From Stramenopiles sp. TOSAG23-6 (Eukaryota; Sar), in NCBI GenBank assembly GCA_900128565.1, contig LT636259.1:1-10234 (forward strand): a DNA stretch of 10,234 nucleotides, given 5' to 3'. Of this stretch, positions 7,227-10,234 are shown piece by piece; within the stretch, counting starts at the first letter, position 1; each line of letters starts with the position of its first letter. Position numbers and translations under genes: made by a program. The notes beneath the pieces are model-generated. The model ran no database searches. It was not told the origin of the DNA and saw only the letters and a list, made by a program, of their open reading frames with translations.

Positions 7227-8144
7227 ATGAAAATACGTCCTATATTGGCACAACCATGTACAAGTTCAGAGACTGAACTAGAATTAGGATTGGGTTATTA
7301 TCACGGCGACGGTGTTAAAAGGAATTATGAGTCGTCATTTCGTTGGTTTGAAAACGCTGCTAATTTGAACAATTCTGATGCTATGTTTATTTTAGCTTAT
7401 CTATATACAAACGGAATTGGTATATCAAAGAGTAAACATTGTGCATCAGTTTTGCTGAAAAGGGCCAGCATGCAAGGTCATACTTTAGCAGAAGATATTC
7501 TAAAACATATTTCTAAGAGTGATAATTTAATATCTACCATATTTGAAAGGTACACAAAAGCAAAAAAAGGTCTACCCAGTGGACAGTGTATGCTTGGTGT
7601 CTGCTCATACTACGGTATTAATAATACCCCACAGAACTATAGTACTGCAACAGCATGGTTCACTAAAGCAGCAAATGCAGGATATGCTTATGCTCAGCTT
7701 CGATTAGGAATATGTTATGAAAATGGGCATGGCGTGCATGAAAATTATAAAGAAGCTGTCCATTGGTACAAGGCTTCTGCTTGGCAAAATAATGCTGAAG
7801 CTCAATATAAGCTTGGTAAATGTTTTTATCACGGTCATGGTGTAGAAAAATGTTATAAAACTGCAATTTCTTGGTATAAAAATGCCGCAGAAAACAAACA
7901 CGAAAAATCATTTTTAGAATTAGCGTATTGTTGTGTGCTTGGCCATGGTTTGAAGCAGTGCTTTAGCAATACCTTCCATTGGATACAGAAAGCAGCCAAT
8001 GCAGGTTCTCCGGAAGCTCAGTATAAACTTGGGATTTGTTATTATGATGGTATTGGTGTGAATATAAATTACAAATTAGCATTAGAATGGCACAAAAGAG
8101 CATCAAAACAAAATATTAGTTCAATGAAAAAGAGTCAATTTTAA
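7227..8144 (+). CDS. Sel1-like repeat protein
   Basis: The 305-residue product contains about seven Sel1-like repeats, at roughly 16-50, 51-87, 116-150, 151-187, 188-223, 224-259 and 260-295. Each has the A-x-x-x-L-G-x-x-Y-x-x-G-x-G-V pattern followed by a YxxAxxWYxxAA helix (for example AQYKLGKCFYHGHGVEKCYK). The repeats form a solenoid of paired helices related to TPRs, and Sel1 proteins act as adaptor scaffolds, for example in ER-associated degradation. I see no signal peptide, membrane segment or enzyme domain, so a soluble adaptor is the fair call and the partner is unknown. Residues 88-115 are a linker without a clear repeat. It has no intron. It stops one base from the stop of the convergent zinc-finger frame, so 3' UTRs must overlap. 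Confidence 0.9.
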   Translation: MKIRPILAQPCTSSETELELGLGYYHGDGVKRNYESSFRWFENAANLNNSDAMFILAYLYTNGIGISKSKHCASVLLKRASMQGHTLAEDILKHISKSDNLISTIFERYTKAKKGLPSGQCMLGVCSYYGINNTPQNYSTATAWFTKAANAGYAYAQLRLGICYENGHGVHENYKEAVHWYKASAWQNNAEAQYKLGKCFYHGHGVEKCYKTAISWYKNAAENKHEKSFLELAYCCVLGHGLKQCFSNTFHWIQKAANAGSPEAQYKLGICYYDGIGVNINYKLALEWHKRASKQNISSMKKSQF

Positions 8145-8145
8145 T

Positions 8146-8412
8146 TTAGTGTTTATTGGTATAACAAATCTCGCACGTAAGAAAATTTTGTTGATTATAA
8201 AATGTACAACTGGGACAATTCCATCCTTTCTCTGTATTTAAATCATCTCTTCCTTTCTCTGTATTTAAATCATCCCTTCTTTTCTCCGTATTTAAATCAT
8301 CCCTTGTTTGCACCGATTGCGATATTACACAGTTTACTGTAGTTTTTTTTTGGAACACATTTGTTTTTGCACTATCATTTGTTTTTGTTCTATTAAATTT
8401 CTTTCGTTGATT
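8146..8412 (-). CDS. C-terminal RanBP2-type zinc finger, out of frame with the upstream RING gene
   Basis: This frame is open from the A run to TAA at 8148-8146 but has no ATG start. It ends with WNCPSCTFYNQQNFLTCEIC, a full RanBP2/NZF-type finger (W-x-C-x2-C-x10-C-x2-C), preceded by three nine-residue repeats (DDLNTEK plus two). Such fingers bind ubiquitin or RNA. It lies directly downstream of the RNF25-like frame on the same strand, separated only by the 19-base A run. The simplest reading is one gene whose true A count differs from the count here, or where slippage occurs. Confidence 0.75.
   Translation of the reverse strand, partial: NQRKKFNRTKTNDSAKTNVFQKKTTVNCVISQSVQTRDDLNTEKRRDDLNTEKGRDDLNTEKGWNCPSCTFYNQQNFLTCEICYTNKH
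8225..8305 (-). repeat. Three tandem 27-bp repeats
   Basis: Units at 8225-8251, 8252-8278 and 8279-8305 differ at only a few bases. Each encodes nine residues (DDLNTEK plus RR, GR or GW) just before the zinc finger. Each unit carries TATTTAAAT on the plus strand. Confidence 0.95.
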
Positions 8413-9727
8413 TTTTTTTTTTTTTTTTTCGGGTAACTTTAGGTTTTGTATCTTGTTTTGTTTCGCTATATGTTTTATCTTTTTTTGTTAAAGTTTCAGT
8501 ATTTATCTCATTATCCAATCGGTTACAAAGTTTAATATTTTTTATTGAATTTATTTGTCTCGGGTTCATTTGTTGTTTTCTAAGTTGTTTTTGTTGTTTT
8601 TGTATTTCATTAGTAATTTTAATAACTTCATTGTCCCACTTTTGTTCTTTACGTTTATTTAAATTATGAGTAGTGCTACAGCTTACATTATTTAGTACAT
8701 CAAGTCCAAGATATTGTTCAGGTGTTGACAACTTTGAAGATAAAGTTTTAGCAACAACTCGATCAATACTACATGCTAAAAATGAACTGACATTATTGTA
8801 TGTAATTGGTATGGCACATACTGGACAAGGTACCGAATCTTCTATTTTGCCGTTGTTTAGTTTGATAACGGTATCCATTGAAGCATTCAATTCGTTTTGA
8901 AGTTTATTTGTCTTCCATAAAAGATCTTTGTGCTGACTACGGATCAATTTCAGTTCTTTGCGTTCATTCGCCAATACTACAGAAAATTTTGATATTTCAG
9001 TCTCATAATTGTGACGTTCTATATACTCTACCTTTGTTAAAATACCTTTCAATGCCATATTTGCTGCAAGTTTTGTTTTTAATATTTCATGTTTTTTTTC
9101 TAGACTTTTGACTCTTTTCCCTGCAGAATTCAATTTTTTTTTCTCTTCTTTGAGTTTTGACAGAGACAACTGCACACGTGATTCTAAAGTAAAATCAAAA
9201 TTTTTTTTTGTGTAGGAACGAATAATACAACGTCGCCACCAATCAGCGACACAATCGTGGTGCATACTATGAAAACAACCCGTCGGACGAAATGTTTCAG
9301 AAATATTTAACTTCTCCAGGCATATACAACAAATACCAGCAACATTATTCTCAGTCAACAACTCCCGCGTACGTTCAACGAGCTGAATTATACTTGGTGT
9401 TTGATCTGATGCTAGGTCAGACGATAAAGCCGCAAGTTCATTCTCAAGTGAGTTCACTACAGAGCCATCAAGACCTCGAGTGCGCTGTAGTCGACACTGG
9501 ACTGCCCCACGATAAGGGTAACTTTCTGGTAATTCTAAGCAAAGAAAAGCCTCAACAAACATTTTATCAACACAACCCTCTGTATCTGGACGGAGATGGA
9601 CTGTCACAGATGTACTAGTTACACCAGAAGAACTAGCATAGGAGGAAAGCGTGCAATCCTCACCCACATAACCCATATAAGTGAGCATTTCAAGCTCCAT
9701 TTGCACGTCTTCTGATGGTTCACACAT
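8393..9727 (-). CDS. RNF25: RNF25-like RWD-RING E3 ubiquitin ligase with coiled-coil insert
   Basis: The 444-residue frame starts at ATG 9727-9725. Residues about 8-124 look like an RWD domain (QMELEMLTYMGY, then ELPESYPYRGAVQCRL). A split RING follows: C133, C136, C151, H153, H156, C159, then a lysine/glutamate-rich coiled coil of about 140 residues, then C301 and C304 in VPCPVCAIPITY. RNF25 also has RWD plus a RING with extra sequence before its CPVC, which supports the family call, but the insert here is much longer. Such proteins act as E3 ubiquitin ligases, the RING recruiting an E2. The tail (about 370-444) is basic and Gln/Lys-rich. The frame ends 17 bases past a 19-A run (8429-8411), and the adjacent frame supplies a zinc finger, so the true C-terminus is probably longer. 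No intron is visible. Confidence 0.8.
   Translation of the reverse strand: MCEPSEDVQMELEMLTYMGYVGEDCTLSSYASSSGVTSTSVTVHLRPDTEGCVDKMFVEAFLCLELPESYPYRGAVQCRLQRTRGLDGSVVNSLENELAALSSDLASDQTPSIIQLVERTRELLTENNVAGICCICLEKLNISETFRPTGCFHSMHHDCVADWWRRCIIRSYTKKNFDFTLESRVQLSLSKLKEEKKKLNSAGKRVKSLEKKHEILKTKLAANMALKGILTKVEYIERHNYETEISKFSVVLANERKELKLIRSQHKDLLWKTNKLQNELNASMDTVIKLNNGKIEDSVPCPVCAIPITYNNVSSFLACSIDRVVAKTLSSKLSTPEQYLGLDVLNNVSCSTTHNLNKRKEQKWDNEVIKITNEIQKQQKQLRKQQMNPRQINSIKNIKLCNRLDNEINTETLTKKDKTYSETKQDTKPKVTRKKKKKKSTKEI
8411..8429 (-). repeat. A19 homopolymer inside the RNF25-like coding region
   Basis: Nineteen T on the plus strand (A on the coding strand). As read it gives six lysines and a stop soon after. 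One base fewer would place the coding sequence in the zinc-finger frame, whereas one base more leads to a stop after about 25 codons. Confidence 0.9.
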
Positions 9728-10083
9728 GCGGCTATCACAATTGCATTCGATAATACAAAGTTCTTACAATTATTACTCGATGACGTTTGGCGGATAATCG
9801 CGTGTGATAATTATATAGGTGCTAGCACTAGCCTATTTTAATAGAAAATAGACTCTTAGTGTTCCAGTTAGGTTCACGTATCTAGCCTATACAAGTATTT
9901 ATACATACACCTCCATGGCGATGGGTCCGTATTGTCCGTAAGCATGCCAATGTAGTTGATGTCATCATTGTCACTGAACAGAAATTTTTTTGATGTGTTG
10001 AGACATCGACATCAATGCGAATAAATTCGAAATTCGGGAGGGGGTTTAAAAAAAAAAATTCATTTGAAATCATGTACATTTTT
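9728..10083. promoter_or_regulatory. Intergenic region upstream of the RNF25-like gene
   Basis: These 356 bp separate two minus-strand genes and must hold the 3' UTR of the right-hand gene and the promoter of the RNF25-like gene. Visible items are TTTGGCGG at 9786-9793, close to an E2F/DP site (TTTSSCGC), a perfect palindrome GTGCTAGCAC at 9819-9828 inside a longer imperfect one, and an A/T run at about 10047-10059. An 85-codon minus ORF from 10139 overlaps the right-hand gene in another frame and looks spurious. Confidence 0.4.
9819..9828. promoter_or_regulatory. Palindrome GTGCTAGCAC in the RNF25-like promoter
   Basis: A perfect 10-bp palindrome about 90 bp upstream of the minus-strand start, flanked by ATAG and CTAT copies that extend the symmetry imperfectly (about 9815-9836). 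It could be a dimeric transcription-factor site. No factor can be assigned. Confidence 0.3.
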
Positions 10084-10234
10084 TTATTCCCAAATGAAAA
10101 TACCTTTACCAGAGTTAAAAACAAAGTCTGCACCATCAATACGTACTATACCAGCATGTAAATTACAAATCCAACGATGTGATATATTCTCTTGAGTAGG
10201 TTGCATTTGTTGTTTAATAAATTTTGACGAATTT
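10084..10234 (-). CDS. Unrecognised protein, C-terminal end (runs off right edge)
   Basis: The minus strand is open from the window edge to TAA at 10086-10084, about 50 codons. The tail reads HRWICNLHAGIVRIDG, then ADFVFNSGKGIFIWE. The even spread of Trp, Gly and hydrophobic residues looks like a folded beta-rich domain, not random translation. An internal ATG gives 41 residues, but the frame continues upstream past the edge, so this is probably the end of a longer gene or its last exon. I cannot assign a family. Confidence 0.5.
   Translation of the reverse strand, partial: NSSKFIKQQMQPTQENISHRWICNLHAGIVRIDGADFVFNSGKGIFIWE

Noticed and set aside
8673-9618. Plus-strand ORFs opposite the RNF25-like gene
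   Set aside because: They are antisense shadows. The minus frame has clear RWD and RING ligands.
9882-10139. 85-codon minus-strand ORF
   Set aside because: It overlaps the better right-edge frame, has low-complexity stretches from A/T runs and no recognisable motif.
1-10234. Possible reassigned stop codons, since all six assignable stops are TAA
   Set aside because: No in-frame TAG or TGA occurs inside any of the exons read here, so AT-rich stop preference is enough.
1-10234. CRISPR arrays, tRNA or rRNA genes, bacterial defence systems, transposase genes
   Set aside because: No regularly spaced repeats, cloverleaf sequences or matching proteins seen. The content is eukaryotic nuclear.

Overview
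This is a stretch of nuclear DNA from a microbial eukaryote. The evidence is an SNF2 chromatin-remodelling gene broken by four introns, together with HMG-box, PHD, Tudor-like, UBA, RWD-RING and RanBP2-type zinc-finger modules, AT-rich intergenic DNA, and no bacterial operon or ribosome-binding-site signals. The standard genetic code fits, and all six stop codons that can be assigned are TAA. TTAGGG-like motifs, very compact spacing and short AT-rich introns suggest a unicellular alga or other protist (stramenopile- or alveolate-like). That placement is inference and I cannot name a lineage.

Layout from left to right. (1) 1-1228, minus: N-terminal 409 codons of an unrecognised low-complexity protein that runs off the left edge and carries a 54-bp in-frame tandem duplication with a telomere-like insert. 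(2) 1229-1668: divergent promoter region. (3) 1669-6216, plus: a five-exon gene for a 1389-residue remodeller, ordered HMG box, SNF2 ATPase, NSD-type PHD plus C5HCH finger, Tudor-like barrel. Its four introns (91-99 bp) are related to one another, begin GTAC(G/A)TTTTCA, contain a hairpin and usually a CTAAC branch-like site, and end in A(C/T)AT instead of AG. (4) 6176-6991, minus: a UBA domain joined to the first conserved block of a RAD17-type clamp loader, ending before the Walker A motif and overlapping the remodeller's 3' end by 41 bp. (5) 6992-7226: divergent promoter with a telobox-like motif. (6) 7227-8144, plus: a seven-repeat Sel1-like protein. (7) 8146-9727, minus: an RNF25-like RWD-RING protein whose C-terminal RanBP2 zinc finger lies in a different frame beyond a 19-base A run. 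(8) 9728-10083: upstream region with a small palindrome. (9) 10084-10234, minus: last 50 or so codons of an unrecognised gene running off the right edge.

The genes alternate in divergent pairs sharing short promoters and convergent pairs whose ends touch (7227-8144 against 8146-9727, one base apart) or overlap (remodeller against the RAD17-like fragment). Several proteins fit chromatin, DNA-damage or ubiquitin themes, but nothing shows they form one pathway. The most unusual signal is the family of look-alike introns without AG acceptors, which resembles introner-type intron-generating elements.
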